Positions 10,813 through 21,907 are shown, counted from the first letter of the stretch. The stretch is 64,000 nucleotides of DNA from Azospirillum formosense (GCF_040500525.1 NZ_CP159402.1:992001-1056000), one strand, 5' to 3'. The notes: a model not told the origin generated them from the sequence alone. Translations and numbers: made by a program.

Positions 10813-12159
10813 GTGAGCGAGCCCGCCCCGGCCGGGCCGATTTCGGCACCCGAATTCGCCGTCCGCATGGACCGGCTGGGCGGCTTCGAGGCGCGGCCGC
10901 GCGTGGCCGTCGGCGTGTCCGGCGGGGCGGACAGCCTCGGGCTGGCCTTGCTCGTCCAGACTTGGGCGGCGGAGCGGGGCGGGGATGCCCTCGCGCTGAT
11001 CGTCGATCATGGCCTTCGCGCGGAATCCGCGGCGGAGGCCGCCCGTGTGGGCGGCTGGCTGCAGGCCCGCGGCATCGCCCATGCCATTCTGCGTTGGGAC
11101 GGCGAGAAGCCGGCGACCGGCATCCAGGAGGCGGCCCGCGCCGCGCGCCACCGTCTGCTGTCCGAGCGCTGCCGGGAGGAGGGCATCCTCCATCTGGCGC
11201 TCGCCCACCACCGCGACGATCAGGCGGAGACGGTGCTTCTGCGCTTCGCCCGCGGCTCCGGAATCGACGGGCTGGCTGGCATGGCGCCGGTGCGCGCGGG
11301 CGGCGCGGCGCGGGTGATCCGGCCGCTGCTGGACCTCTCCCATGACCGGCTGGTGGCGACCTGCCGCGCCTTCGGCCAGGAGTGGATCGAGGACCCCTCC
11401 AACCGCAACCCGCGCTTCGCCCGCGCCCGCCTGCGCGCGGCGGGGGAGGCGCTGGCCGCCGAGGGGCTGGACGCGCCGCGTCTGGCCGACCTCGCGCGCC
11501 GGGCCGCCCGCGCCCGCAACGCGCTGGAGGCGGGAACCGCCGCCCTGCTGGCCGAGGCCGTGGAGGTCCATCCCGAGGGGTGGCTGCGGTTGGATCCGAC
11601 TCCTCTCCTGGGCGCGCCGGAGGAGATCGGCCTGCGCGCGCTGGCCCGCTGCATCGCCGCCATCGGCGGCGCCGCCTATCCGCCGAGGGACGAGGCGGCG
11701 GAGCGTCTGCTCGCCGACATCGCGGGGGGACGCTTCCGGGGGCGCACGCTGGGCGGCTGCCGAATCGTGCCGCTGCGGGGACTTCTGATGATCGCGCGGG
11801 AACCGGTCGGGGTGACCGAATGGCTGGACCTTACCCCTGGCGGGGAAGTCTGGTGGGATCGCCGATTCGCCGTTCGGCTGGGGCCGGGGGCGAATGGGGC
11901 GGTCAGCGTGGCGAAATTGGGGCGGGACGGGTGGCAAACGGTGCGGTCCGCAGGCCCGGATTCGGGCCGCATCGCCCTGCCCGAACCGGTCCGCGAGACG
12001 CTGCCGGCGCTGTGGGACGGAAACGGGCTGGCGGTGGTGCCGCATCTGGGCTTCAGGCGGCCCGGATTCCCCCTTTCGGCGGTCGCTTTGCACGCGCCCG
12101 GGGTGGTGTTGGCCGGCCCAGCTTTTCCGGTTGTTTCGGACCGTGTCGGCATTATTTAA
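10813..12159 (+). CDS. tilS: tRNA(Ile)-lysidine synthetase
   Basis: The 448-residue ATP-dependent enzyme puts lysine on the wobble cytidine of the CAU-anticodon isoleucine tRNA, changing both amino-acid identity and codon recognition from AUG to AUA. The N-type ATP pyrophosphatase PP-loop is GVSGGADS (residues 34-41), followed by VDHGLR, the AHHRDDQAET motif and the RPLLDLSHDRL and EDPSNRN stretches typical of TilS. The start is a GTG at 10813, 8 bases after cpoB; an alternative ATG lies at 10867 just before the conserved domain. The product is a little longer than the E. coli enzyme, in the variable C-terminal region. Confidence 0.93.
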   Translation: MSEPAPAGPISAPEFAVRMDRLGGFEARPRVAVGVSGGADSLGLALLVQTWAAERGGDALALIVDHGLRAESAAEAARVGGWLQARGIAHAILRWDGEKPATGIQEAARAARHRLLSERCREEGILHLALAHHRDDQAETVLLRFARGSGIDGLAGMAPVRAGGAARVIRPLLDLSHDRLVATCRAFGQEWIEDPSNRNPRFARARLRAAGEALAAEGLDAPRLADLARRAARARNALEAGTAALLAEAVEVHPEGWLRLDPTPLLGAPEEIGLRALARCIAAIGGAAYPPRDEAAERLLADIAGGRFRGRTLGGCRIVPLRGLLMIAREPVGVTEWLDLTPGGEVWWDRRFAVRLGPGANGAVSVAKLGRDGWQTVRSAGPDSGRIALPEPVRETLPALWDGNGLAVVPHLGFRRPGFPLSAVALHAPGVVLAGPAFPVVSDRVGII

Positions 12160-12243
12160 TCTGGGAACGTGCCCGTAAGCCCGGGAGGGGTGGCTCCGCA
12201 TCGGCCTACCTTTCCGCGCAGGGTTCGCAGAAAGGCTTTCGAC

Positions 12244-14181
<1,938 letters not shown>

Positions 14182-14220
14182 TCTCCGGCATCCGATCCGC
14201 ACCGCTGCTTCGTTCAGAGA

Positions 14221-14255
14221 AACCGGCGCTCCGCAAGGGGCGCCGGTTTTTCTTT
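14221..14255 (+). terminator. Intrinsic terminator after ftsH
   Basis: AACCGGCG (14221-14228) pairs with CGCCGGTT (14241-14248) and two further pairs extend the stem, followed by a TTTTCTTT tail. It ends the cpoB-tilS-ftsH transcription unit. Confidence 0.85.
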
Positions 14256-14380
14256 GCCGGCCGCTTCCCCGGCGTTTTCCGAGGCATCTTCCGGCTGTAC
14301 GTGCGTCCCGTACGTCTTGGCGGAACCGACCGGCGGGGCCATCGTGTTGAACAGGGTCGCCTCCACCGAAAGCGCCGCCG

Positions 14381-15172
14381 ATGCTGTTCCTGCCCATCTA
14401 CGACGACAACCCGACGCGGCGGACGCCGGTCGTCACCATGGCGCTGATCGCGCTGTGCGTGATGGTGTTCCTGTGGCAGCTCTCGCTGGGCGCGCGGGGC
14501 GGAAACCTCGCCGTCTATTCCTTCGGCCTCGTCCCGGCGGTGCTGTTCGGCTATGCGGACCTGCCGGAACCGTTGCGGGTCGTTCCGCCCTGGATGTCCA
14601 TCATCACCTCGATGTTCATGCATGGTGGCTTCCTGCACCTCGCCGGCAACATGCTGTACCTCTGGATCTTCGGCAACAACGTCGAGGACAGCATGGGGCG
14701 GGGCCGCTTCGTGGTCTTCTACCTGCTGTGCGGAACGGCGGCGGCGCTCGCCCAGAGCTTCGCGGCCCCGACCTCCCAGGTGCCGATGGTGGGGGCGAGC
14801 GGGGCCATCGGCGGGGTGCTCGGCGCCTATCTGGTGCTGCACCCGCGGGCCAATGTCGGCGTCTTCTTCTGGTTCATCATCATCGTGCGCGTCATCAGCG
14901 TCCCGGCGGTGCTGGTTCTGGGCTTCTGGTTCGTCGGCCAGATCCTGAGCGGAGTCACCACCCCGACCTCCGACGACAGCGGCGGGGTGGCCTTCTGGGC
15001 GCATGTGGGCGGGTTCGTCATGGGGGCGGCGCTGATCCCCTTCTTCAAGCGCCCCGAGGTGCGGTTGCTGGAGCCGCCGCACAGCCGCGCCTTCGCGGTC
15101 GTGCCGCCCGGCACCCGGCTGCGCCGTGGCAGCGTGCCGGAAGCCGGTGACCGCCACCGTCCCTTTCGCTAA
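14381..15172 (+). CDS. Rhomboid family intramembrane serine protease
   Basis: The 263-residue polytopic protein has at least six hydrophobic segments. The catalytic dyad is visible: Ser140 in the GASGA motif and His208 in FWAHVGGF. The oxyanion-side HLAGNMLYL motif (Asn90) is in place, as is a hydrophobic first helix (TMALIALCVMVFLW). Rhomboid proteases cut transmembrane helices within the bilayer. The unusually large extra-membrane loop between the first two helices is normal for the family. It follows ftsH but is separated by a terminator, so co-transcription is not implied. Substrates are unknown. Confidence 0.92.
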   Translation: MLFLPIYDDNPTRRTPVVTMALIALCVMVFLWQLSLGARGGNLAVYSFGLVPAVLFGYADLPEPLRVVPPWMSIITSMFMHGGFLHLAGNMLYLWIFGNNVEDSMGRGRFVVFYLLCGTAAALAQSFAAPTSQVPMVGASGAIGGVLGAYLVLHPRANVGVFFWFIIIVRVISVPAVLVLGFWFVGQILSGVTTPTSDDSGGVAFWAHVGGFVMGAALIPFFKRPEVRLLEPPHSRAFAVVPPGTRLRRGSVPEAGDRHRPFR

Positions 15173-15279
15173 ACGATAGAGAAAAACTATTGATGTGTTC
15201 GGATCGTTCGATTGGACCTTTCGCCGCTCGGCACGCATGCTGAGGCTGCACAAAAACGGCGGCGTTCGGGAGTTCCACG

Positions 15280-15504
15280 ATGACCAAGACCTTCAGCTTT
15301 GCCTGCATCCACTTCACGGTGGCTTTCACGGTCGGCTATCTGATGACCGGCAGCATCGCGGTGGGTGGCGCGCTGGCGCTGGTGGAGCCGCTGTGCAACA
15401 CGGTGGCCTATCACCTGCACGAGCGGGCCTGGGCGGCCCATGAGCGGCGCAAGGTGCTGGCGGCCGAGGCGGAGCCGGCGGAAGGGGCCGCCGTTCCTGC
15501 TTGA
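15280..15504 (+). CDS. DUF2061 small membrane protein
   Basis: The 74-residue protein has two predicted membrane segments (FACIHFTVAFTVGYLMTG and IAVGGALALVEPLCNTVAY) and a charged C-terminal tail (HERAWAAHERR). This matches the DUF2061 family of predicted membrane proteins, whose function is unknown. The GGAG ribosome-binding site lies 7 bases before the ATG. It ends at a bidirectional hairpin facing the peroxiredoxin gene. Confidence 0.8.
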   Translation: MTKTFSFACIHFTVAFTVGYLMTGSIAVGGALALVEPLCNTVAYHLHERAWAAHERRKVLAAEAEPAEGAAVPA

Positions 15505-15514
15505 AAGGAGCGGT

Positions 15515-15548
15515 AAAACCCCTCTCCTGTGGAACAACAGGAGAGGGG
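15515..15548. terminator. Terminator between DUF2061 gene and peroxiredoxin
   Basis: A perfect 12-bp stem (15519-15530 with 15537-15548, 6-nt loop) separates two convergent genes. AAAA precedes the left arm, so on the minus strand it ends in TTTT and serves mainly the peroxiredoxin gene; on the plus strand it is a hairpin without a T tail. Confidence 0.8.
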
Positions 15549-15561
15549 CAGTCGGAGAGGC

Positions 15562-16092
15562 TCAACGCGACCGCAGGTAGGCCAGCACCGCTTCCGGAGC
15601 GGATTCGCCGTAGGGGTCGCCGCCCTCGCCGGCGTCGTTGATGCCCGGCTCCTCGAACAATTTCTCGATCACGCCGTCGGTCACCACCATGGCGTAGCGC
15701 CAGCTCCGCATGCCGAAACCGACATGGTCCTTGTTGATCAGCATGCCCATGCGCCGGGTGAAATGGCCGGAGCCGTCGGGGATCAGCTTGACGTTCTTCA
15801 CGCCGAGATGCTTGCCCCACTGGAACATCACGAAGGCGTCGTTGACGCTGAGGCAATAAACCTCATCGACGCCCAGGTCGCGGAACTCGGGATAGAGCGC
15901 GTCGTAGGTCGGCACCTGCTGGTTGGAGCAGGTCGGGGTGAAGGCGCCCGGCAAGGAAAAGACGACGACGCGCTTGCCGGCGAACAGGTCGTCGCTGCTG
16001 ACGTCCTGCCAGCGGAACGGGTTGGGGCCGCCGACGCTTTCGTCGCGCACGCGGGTCTTGAACACGACCGAGGGGACTTTGCGTCCTTCCAT
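15562..16092 (-). CDS. Prx5-type peroxiredoxin
   Basis: The 176-residue thiol peroxidase belongs to the peroxiredoxin 5 group. The peroxidatic cysteine is Cys55 in the motif PGAFTPTCS, and downstream features include SVNDAFVM and the FGMRSWRYAMVV segment. These enzymes reduce hydrogen peroxide and organic hydroperoxides using glutaredoxin, thioredoxin or glutathione as donor; no fused glutaredoxin domain is present here. The ATG at 16092 follows CGGAGACCCTC, with a usable GGAG. It is a single-gene unit ending at the terminator at 15515. Confidence 0.92.
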   Translation of the reverse strand: MEGRKVPSVVFKTRVRDESVGGPNPFRWQDVSSDDLFAGKRVVVFSLPGAFTPTCSNQQVPTYDALYPEFRDLGVDEVYCLSVNDAFVMFQWGKHLGVKNVKLIPDGSGHFTRRMGMLINKDHVGFGMRSWRYAMVVTDGVIEKLFEEPGINDAGEGGDPYGESAPEAVLAYLRSR

Positions 16093-16213
16093 GAGGGTCT
16101 CCGGATCGAAGGGAAGCGGTTGGTGTGGGATGGCCTGAAGCTTAGCCCTTCAACGGATTGACGAAAACCGGCCGGAGCCGCCTGCGCGGTCTTGTCTCAG
16201 CCGGCTTCGTGGA

Positions 16214-17740
16214 TCAGGGGAGAAGCGCCTCCGCGAAGGGGCGGAAGGCGCCCTCCGTCACCAGCCGTTTCGCCGCCGCGATGTCCGGTGCCATCGCACG
16301 GTCTTCCGTCCACACCGCCACGCGGGCGCGCAGCAGCCCCCGAGCGCGCTCCAGCGCGGGGGAGGAGGCCAGCGGCGCCCGCAGGTCGATCCCCTGGGCC
16401 GCGGCCAGAAGCTCCACCGCGACGATCCCCGCCAAATTGTCGGCCATGTCCGTCAGGCGGCGGGCGGCGTGGGTCGCCATGCTCACATGGTCCTCCTGGT
16501 TGGCCGAGGTGGGCAGGCTGTCCACGCTGGCCGGGTGGGCCATCTGCTTGTTCTCGCTGGCCAGCGCCGCCGCAGTGACCTGGGCGATCATGAAGCCGCT
16601 GTTCAGCCCGCCATCGGCCACCAGGAAGGGCGGCAGGCCCGACAGGTGGGTGTCCATCAGCAACGCGATCCGCCGTTCCGACAGCGCCCCCGTCTCGGCG
16701 ATGGACAGGGCCAGCACGTCAGCGGCCATCGCCACCGGCTCGGCGTGGAAATTGCCGCCCGACAGGATGTCGCCGCTGTCCGGGAAGACCAGCGGGTTGT
16801 CGGAGACGGCGTTGGCCTCGCGCTCCAGCACGCCCGCGGCGAAGCGCAGATGGTCGAGCACCGCGCCCATCACCTGGGGCTGGCAGCGCAGGCTGTAGGG
16901 GTCCTGCACCGTCTCGTGCCCCTCCCGGTGGGAGTCGCGGATGCCGCTGCCCTGGAGGAGGGAGCGGTAGACGGCGGCCACGTCGCGCTGACCCGGCTGG
17001 CCGCGCAGCTCGTGGATGCGGGCGTCAAAGGGGCCGTCGCTGCCGAGGGCGGCATCGACGCTGAGGGCCCCGGCGACCAGGGCGGCGGCGAAGCCGTCCT
17101 CCGCGGCGACCAGCCCGGCCAGACCCAGCGCGGTGGACACCTGGGTGCCGTTCAGCAGGGCCAGGCCCTCCTTGGCTTCCAGCGTCAGCGGCGCCAGCCC
17201 GGCGCGGGCCAGCGCCTCGGCGGCGGGCAGCCGCTCGCCGTCCACGTCGGCCTCGCCCTCGCCGATCAGGACGCCGGTCAGGTGGGCCAGCGGCGCCAGA
17301 TCGCCGGACGCCCCGACCGACCCCTTGGCCGGCACCACCGGCAGGACACCCCCGTTGTAAAGCGCCAGCAGCGCCTCGATCACCGCCATGCGCACGCCGG
17401 AATGGCCGCGCGCCAGCGCGTTGACCTTCAGCGCCAGGATCAGCCGGACGACGCCCGGCGGCAGGTCCGGTCCGGTGCCGGCGCTGTGCGACAGGACCAG
17501 CCGCCGCTGCAGCTCCCGCACCTGATCCGGAGGAATGCGCTTCTTCGCCAGCAGGCCGAAGCCGGTGTTGACGCCATAGACCGCGCGCTCCCCGCCCGCT
17601 GCCTCCGCCACCGTGCGGGCCGAGGCGTCAATGGCGGCGCGGCAGCCGGGCGTCAGGGCCAGGACCGGCGGGTCGCGCAGGATGCGGCGCAGGTCGGGCA
17701 GGGCGAGACGGCCGGGGTCGATGGTCAAGGTGTCGGTCAT
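16214..17740 (-). CDS. hutH: Histidine ammonia-lyase
   Basis: The 508-residue enzyme converts L-histidine to urocanate and ammonia, the first step of histidine use as carbon and nitrogen source. The self-forming electrophile MIO is made from Ala144-Ser145-Gly146 in [11 protein letters not shown]. Other family motifs are YGVNTGFG near residue 55, VQDPYSLRC, and the NPLVF and [10 protein letters not shown] stretches. ATG 17740 was chosen over an upstream TTG (17755) because AAGGAA stands 6 bases before it. No other hut genes are in the window, so the pathway is split or elsewhere. Confidence 0.95.
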   Translation of the reverse strand: MTDTLTIDPGRLALPDLRRILRDPPVLALTPGCRAAIDASARTVAEAAGGERAVYGVNTGFGLLAKKRIPPDQVRELQRRLVLSHSAGTGPDLPPGVVRLILALKVNALARGHSGVRMAVIEALLALYNGGVLPVVPAKGSVGASGDLAPLAHLTGVLIGEGEADVDGERLPAAEALARAGLAPLTLEAKEGLALLNGTQVSTALGLAGLVAAEDGFAAALVAGALSVDAALGSDGPFDARIHELRGQPGQRDVAAVYRSLLQGSGIRDSHREGHETVQDPYSLRCQPQVMGAVLDHLRFAAGVLEREANAVSDNPLVFPDSGDILSGGNFHAEPVAMAADVLALSIAETGALSERRIALLMDTHLSGLPPFLVADGGLNSGFMIAQVTAAALASENKQMAHPASVDSLPTSANQEDHVSMATHAARRLTDMADNLAGIVAVELLAAAQGIDLRAPLASSPALERARGLLRARVAVWTEDRAMAPDIAAAKRLVTEGAFRPFAEALLP

Positions 17741-17871
17741 GCGGCGTTCCTTCAAGCGGGGCGGCGCGAAACGGGGTGAACAGGGCTGTCCTTCACATGA
17801 GGCGTCCTTGTCGTTTGCGCAAAGGGGGTGGTTTTCAGTGGCATTCCTGTGATGTCCCTCAATCTTCAGAT

Positions 17872-17884
17872 TTCATTTACCAAA
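17872..17884. promoter_or_regulatory. Shared 13-base motif upstream of the secretion ABC gene
   Basis: TTCATTTACCAAA lies 70 bases before the ABC gene start and is identical to 21761-21773 upstream of the receiver gene. In so GC-rich a chromosome an identical A/T-rich 13-mer in two neighbouring control regions suggests a common operator. It could also affect hutH, which diverges from the same gap. Confidence 0.45.
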
Positions 17885-17953
17885 AACGCGCCAACTGACC
17901 TCGCCTGCATCCAGTGGGCACTGCCGCAAACGGTGACAATTGGAGGGCTGTAA

Positions 17954-19690
17954 ATGCCTCGCCTGTTTTCTCGCGGGTCTGAAAAGACCAATAAAGACAT
18001 GGCTCACGGGGGACGCTATTTCACCCGGGTACTCGTTGGTGCATTTGTCTTCAGCGCCACCATCAATCTTCTGATGTTGGCGATGCCGCTTTATTCACTT
18101 CAGGTCTTCAGCCGGGCCATTCCGTCCGGAAACATCGACACGCTGGTCATGCTGACGGTCATCGTCGTGATGGCCCTGACGCTGAGCGCCGCCATGGAAA
18201 CGGTGCGGGCGCGCATCCTGGCCCGCGCGGGCAACGCGCTGGAGGTCACCTGGCGCCGCCGGCTGACCGCCGACGTGCTGGACGCCTCGGGCCGCGGCCG
18301 CCCGGACACCGCCCCGGTCAGCGACCTCATGGAGGTCAAGGGCGCGATGAGCCGCCCGTCGCTGCCGGCCCTGATGGATCTGCCCTGGGTGCCGCTGTAC
18401 GTCATCGGCATCTACCTGATCCACCCGCTGCTCGCCGTGATCCTGGTCGCCGCGATGGTCATCATGACGGCGCTGGGTTATCTGAGCAACTGGGCGGTGC
18501 GCCACTTCGCCGAGGACAGCAAGGCCCCGGCCAGCCGTTCGCAGCGCCTGTTCGACTCCCTGCTGTCGCGGTCGGAAACGGTGCGCGGCCTGCGCATGGG
18601 GCCGAGCGCGCTGGATGCCGTGGCCCGCGACGCCATGACCACCTCCGCCCTGCAGGGCCGCTCGACCGAGCGCGCCGCCGCCATCGGCGCCTTCACCAAG
18701 TGGGTCCGCATGGTCATCCAGATCGCGGTGACCGGCGTCGGCGCCCTGCTGGTGATCGAGCAGCACCTGTCCTTCGGCGGCATGATCGCCACCTCCATGC
18801 TGGTCGGCCGCGCCCTCGCCCCGGTCGAGCAGACCGCCGGCGCCTGGGGCCAGATCCAGAAGTCCTACCAGGCCTTCCGCCGCCTGTTCCCGCTGCTCAA
18901 GCGCCTGTCGCTCGAGCCGGAGCGCCCGATGATCCCGGTGGAGCGCGAGCGCCTGACCGTCGAGAACCTCCTGTTCGTCTCCCCCCGCGACCAGAAGCCG
19001 ATCCTGCGCAGCGTCACGCTGGCGGTCGAGCCGGGCCAGACGGTGTGCATCGCCGGCCCCAACCGCTCCGGCAAGTCGGTCCTGGCCCGTCTGCTGGCCG
19101 GCGTGGCGATGCCGTCGGCCGGCACCGTGCGGCTGGGCGGTCTGGCCGTCGCCTCGCTGAACCCGGAAACCCCGGAGCAGGGCATCGGCTACATGGCGCA
19201 GGGCGCCGATCTGCTGCCCGGCACCATCGCCGAGAACATCGCCCGCTTCACCGAGACGACGCGGGAGAAGGTCGAGGACGCCGCCAAGCGCGCCGGCATC
19301 CATTCCTGGATCGAGAGCCTGCCCGGCGGCTATGACACCGAAGTGACCGACCCGCTGTTCCCGATCACCGGCGCCTCGGCCCGCCTGATCGCCCTGGCCC
19401 GCGCCGGCTACGGCCGCCCGTCGCTGATGGTTCTCGACGAGCCGTCGGCCGGCATGGACGAGATCGGCCATAAGGCGGTGCGCGAGTTCATCGTCGAGGC
19501 CAAGAACCGCGGCGTCACCACCATCGTGCTGACCCACTCCCCGGCCTTCGTCGACATCTCCGACAAGACCTTCGTTCTGAAGAACGGCATGGCGGTCGAA
19601 CTGCCGCAACGCCAGCAGGAGCAGCAGGGTCCGAACTGGAGCCGCCTGCGCAACATCGGCCCGGCGCCGGTGCAGAGCGCCGCCGGCTGA
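17954..19690 (+). CDS. Type I secretion-like ABC transporter with atypical NBD
   Basis: The 578-residue protein has a membrane domain (about residues 25-310) like the PrtD/AprD class of type I secretion exporters, then a nucleotide-binding domain. Walker A is GPNRSGKS (368-375), the Q-loop is GYMAQ, Walker B is MVLDEP (Asp495, Glu496) and the H-loop His is His528. The signature motif, normally LSGGQ, reads ITGAS (471-475), and the D-loop reads SAGMD. No N-terminal peptidase domain is present. The HlyD-type gene follows 55 bases on, so the pair probably forms an inner-membrane export complex. No substrate or TolC-type gene is nearby. The ATG follows TGGAGGG. Confidence 0.82.
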   Translation: MPRLFSRGSEKTNKDMAHGGRYFTRVLVGAFVFSATINLLMLAMPLYSLQVFSRAIPSGNIDTLVMLTVIVVMALTLSAAMETVRARILARAGNALEVTWRRRLTADVLDASGRGRPDTAPVSDLMEVKGAMSRPSLPALMDLPWVPLYVIGIYLIHPLLAVILVAAMVIMTALGYLSNWAVRHFAEDSKAPASRSQRLFDSLLSRSETVRGLRMGPSALDAVARDAMTTSALQGRSTERAAAIGAFTKWVRMVIQIAVTGVGALLVIEQHLSFGGMIATSMLVGRALAPVEQTAGAWGQIQKSYQAFRRLFPLLKRLSLEPERPMIPVERERLTVENLLFVSPRDQKPILRSVTLAVEPGQTVCIAGPNRSGKSVLARLLAGVAMPSAGTVRLGGLAVASLNPETPEQGIGYMAQGADLLPGTIAENIARFTETTREKVEDAAKRAGIHSWIESLPGGYDTEVTDPLFPITGASARLIALARAGYGRPSLMVLDEPSAGMDEIGHKAVREFIVEAKNRGVTTIVLTHSPAFVDISDKTFVLKNGMAVELPQRQQEQQGPNWSRLRNIGPAPVQSAAG

Positions 19691-19745
19691 CGCCGGAATG
19701 TCCAGACCAGCACCCAGCACTTCCGGCGATCAAGGACCGATTGTT

Positions 19746-21107
19746 ATGACCGACACCACCATGAACACCTACAAGACGAAGACCATGACGTCGATCGGCG
19801 CGCTGCGCGCGCTGGTTCCCGACACCCGGGTCAGCGGGCTTCTGGCCGGCGGCTTCATGGTGCTGGCGGTGGGCTTCGGCGGGATGACCGCCTGGGCCGC
19901 GCTCGCCCCGCTTCACAGCGCCGTCATGGCCTCCGGCGCTCTGGCCCCGGAGACCGGCCGCAAGATCGTGAAGCACACCGAGACCGCCCAGATCGAGGAG
20001 ATCCTCGTCAAGGAAGGCGACACGGTGAAGGCCGGTCAGGTCCTGATGCGGCTGGACAGCACGGAGGCGGCGACCCGGCTCCAGGTGCTCAGCACCTCCT
20101 GGCTGGAGACCCAGGCGCTGGAAGCGCGGCTGACCGCCGAGCTGTTCGAGCAGCCCACCATCGAGTGGCCGGAGGAGCTGCTGCGCCGCCGCGGCACCGA
20201 CCGCACGGTCGAGAAGCTGATGGGCAACCAGGAGACGCTGTTCCAGGTCCGCCGCAACCAGCTCGACACCGAGGCCAAGCTGACCAAGGAGCGCGTCGCC
20301 ACGCTGCGCGAGGAGGGCAAGAGCCTTCAGGAGCAGCGCAAGTTCCTGGCCCGCGAGATCCAGCTCATCGAGGACGATCTGCGCATCACCCAGGGCCTGC
20401 TGTCCCGCGGCAACGCCACCCGCACCAAGCTGGTCGAGCAGCAGAAGGAGGAGGCGCAGCTCAAGGGCCGCGACCGCGAGCTTGAGGCCCGCATCGCCCA
20501 GGCCAACCAGGCCGCCGTGGACGCCGAGGGCGAGCTTCTGCGCCGGCGCAACGACTTCCGCGAGAAGGTCCTGGTCGATCTGGAGAAGTCCCGCGGCGAC
20601 GTCATCCGCCTCGCCGAGCAGATCCGCGACGCCGCCAACCGGCTGGAGACCCGCGCGATCAAGGCTCCGGACGCCGGAACCGTCGTGATGCACAGCCATT
20701 GGGCCGCCGGCGGCACGATCACCGCCAACGAGCCGATCCTGGACATCATCCCGGACGGCCGCGCCCTGCTGGCCGAGGTGAAGGTCCAGCCGAAGGACAT
20801 CAAGTCGCTGACCGTCGATCTGCCGGTGAAGGTGCAGCTGACCGCCTATGACAGCCGCGTCGTCGGCTCGCTGGACGGCACGGTGACCTACGTCTCGGCC
20901 GACCGCGTGATGGACCCGATCACCCGGCAGGAATCCTACATCGCGCGGATCAAGCTGAAGGACAGCGACTCCCATCAGGTCCACAACCTGACCATCAAGC
21001 CGGGCATGCCGGTGGAGGCGCGCATCCTGCTGTCCGCCCGCACCCCGCTCGACTATCTGGTGCAGCCGCTGTCGCACTCCTACGTCAAGGCGTTCATCCA
21101 GGAGTAA
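19746..21107 (+). CDS. HlyD-family membrane fusion protein
   Basis: The 453-residue periplasmic adaptor of a type I secretion system has one N-terminal membrane anchor (about residues 33-55). A first lipoyl half-domain (residues about 60-105, TAQIEEILVKEGDTVKAGQ) is followed by a long alpha-hairpin with heptads (about 110-290) and a second lipoyl/beta-barrel region (RAIKAP-like start, DAGTVV). It ends in a C-terminal barrel (PVEARILLSARTPLDYLVQPL). It would link the preceding ABC protein to an outer-membrane TolC-like channel encoded elsewhere. ATG 19746 follows AAGGA; an upstream in-frame ATG (19698) is less likely. A terminator lies 46 bases after the stop. Confidence 0.9.
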   Translation: MTDTTMNTYKTKTMTSIGALRALVPDTRVSGLLAGGFMVLAVGFGGMTAWAALAPLHSAVMASGALAPETGRKIVKHTETAQIEEILVKEGDTVKAGQVLMRLDSTEAATRLQVLSTSWLETQALEARLTAELFEQPTIEWPEELLRRRGTDRTVEKLMGNQETLFQVRRNQLDTEAKLTKERVATLREEGKSLQEQRKFLAREIQLIEDDLRITQGLLSRGNATRTKLVEQQKEEAQLKGRDRELEARIAQANQAAVDAEGELLRRRNDFREKVLVDLEKSRGDVIRLAEQIRDAANRLETRAIKAPDAGTVVMHSHWAAGGTITANEPILDIIPDGRALLAEVKVQPKDIKSLTVDLPVKVQLTAYDSRVVGSLDGTVTYVSADRVMDPITRQESYIARIKLKDSDSHQVHNLTIKPGMPVEARILLSARTPLDYLVQPLSHSYVKAFIQE

Positions 21108-21153
21108 CGGCCGGGCCGGAGGGCGTCACGCTCCGCGATGGTTCGGAAAAGGA

Positions 21154-21185
21154 AAGGGCGGCTTCCCACAGGGGAGGCCGCCCTT
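21154..21185. terminator. Bidirectional terminator between HlyD and receiver genes
   Basis: A 14-bp stem (21154-21167 with 21172-21185, one G-U pair, 4-nt loop) separates convergent genes. The plus-strand tail is CCTTGTTT and the minus-strand tail is CCTTTTCC, so it may serve both directions. Confidence 0.75.
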
Positions 21186-21210
21186 CCTTGTTTGGCGAAG
21201 CGGGACGGTG

Positions 21211-21717
21211 TCAGCCGCGCGGGCCGTGCAGGCGCCGCGCCGCGAGGTCCAGCGCGAGCTTCAATTGGGCCAGAGAATAGGGTTTGTTGACGACGCCCAG
21301 CGGGTAGGTCTCGGTGATGCGGGCCATGATCGCGTGGTTGGCGTAGCCGGACAGGAAGATCGAGCGGATGCCGTAGTTGGCGCGCAGGCGCCGCGCCGCC
21401 TCGATCCCGTCGCCGCCGGCCAGACGGACGTCCATCAGCGCGACGTCGGGGCGCTCGCGGCCGGCGATGGCCACCGCCTCCTCCTCGGTGCGGGCGGTGC
21501 CGCAGACGATGTGGCCGAGGTCCATGGCGGCCATGCCCACCGCCTCGGCGGCGAGGGTCTCGTCCTCCACGATCAGCAACCGCAGCGGACGGACCGCCGC
21601 CTGGGTGCCGCGCCGGGATGTCTCGGTCCGGTCGGTCTGGGCGGCCGGGCCGCAGCGGTGCCGCCATTCCAGGCTGGACGCCGGTCGTGCCAGCATATCC
21701 ACATCGTCCCGTGTCAT
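21211..21717 (-). CDS. Stand-alone response regulator receiver protein
   Basis: The 168-residue protein has an N-terminal tail of about 42 residues and a CheY-like receiver with no output domain. The acidic pocket is VEDE, the phosphoacceptor Asp is in ALMDVRLAGGDG, the Thr/Ser position is FLSGYA, and the conserved Lys is in VNKPYS. Single-domain receivers act as phosphate sinks or relay components. No partner kinase is adjacent. Three starts are possible (GTG 21726, ATG 21723, ATG 21717). ATG 21717 has the best spacing from an AGGGG stretch. Its upstream region carries the TTGGTAAA dyad shared in part with the secretion ABC gene. Confidence 0.82.
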   Translation of the reverse strand: MTRDDVDMLARPASSLEWRHRCGPAAQTDRTETSRRGTQAAVRPLRLLIVEDETLAAEAVGMAAMDLGHIVCGTARTEEEAVAIAGRERPDVALMDVRLAGGDGIEAARRLRANYGIRSIFLSGYANHAIMARITETYPLGVVNKPYSLAQLKLALDLAARRLHGPRG

Positions 21718-21750
21718 GACCATCACCCCTATGCGTCGCCGCAGGTGTTA

Positions 21751-21772
21751 TTGGTAAAGATTCATTTACCAA
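21751..21772. promoter_or_regulatory. Dyad operator candidate upstream of the receiver gene
   Basis: TTGGTAAA (21751-21758) and TTTACCAA (21765-21772) form a perfect 8-bp inverted repeat around a 6-base spacer, 34 bases before the receiver gene start. Its right half lies within the 13-mer that recurs at 17872. The geometry fits a dimeric repressor or activator site. Confidence 0.5.
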
Positions 21773-21907
21773 ATAAAGTGGTAGCCTCACCCATTTTGGA
21801 GTTCAAGGAAAATCGGTGTGACGTGGGTGCGTTCGGACGAGGTGCGACCTTCCCGCAACAGCGGAGCGACGGTGCCAGGGCGCCAGCGGCGTGGCGACAG
21901 CGGAAGG

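Noticed and set aside
16214-17740. Complete histidine utilisation operon
   Set aside because: Only hutH is present; the neighbours are a peroxiredoxin and a secretion-type ABC gene.
17954-21107. Bacteriocin or RTX toxin export operon
   Set aside because: No glycine-rich repeat (GGxGxDxUx) protein or peptide precursor is seen in the region, so the cargo cannot be named.
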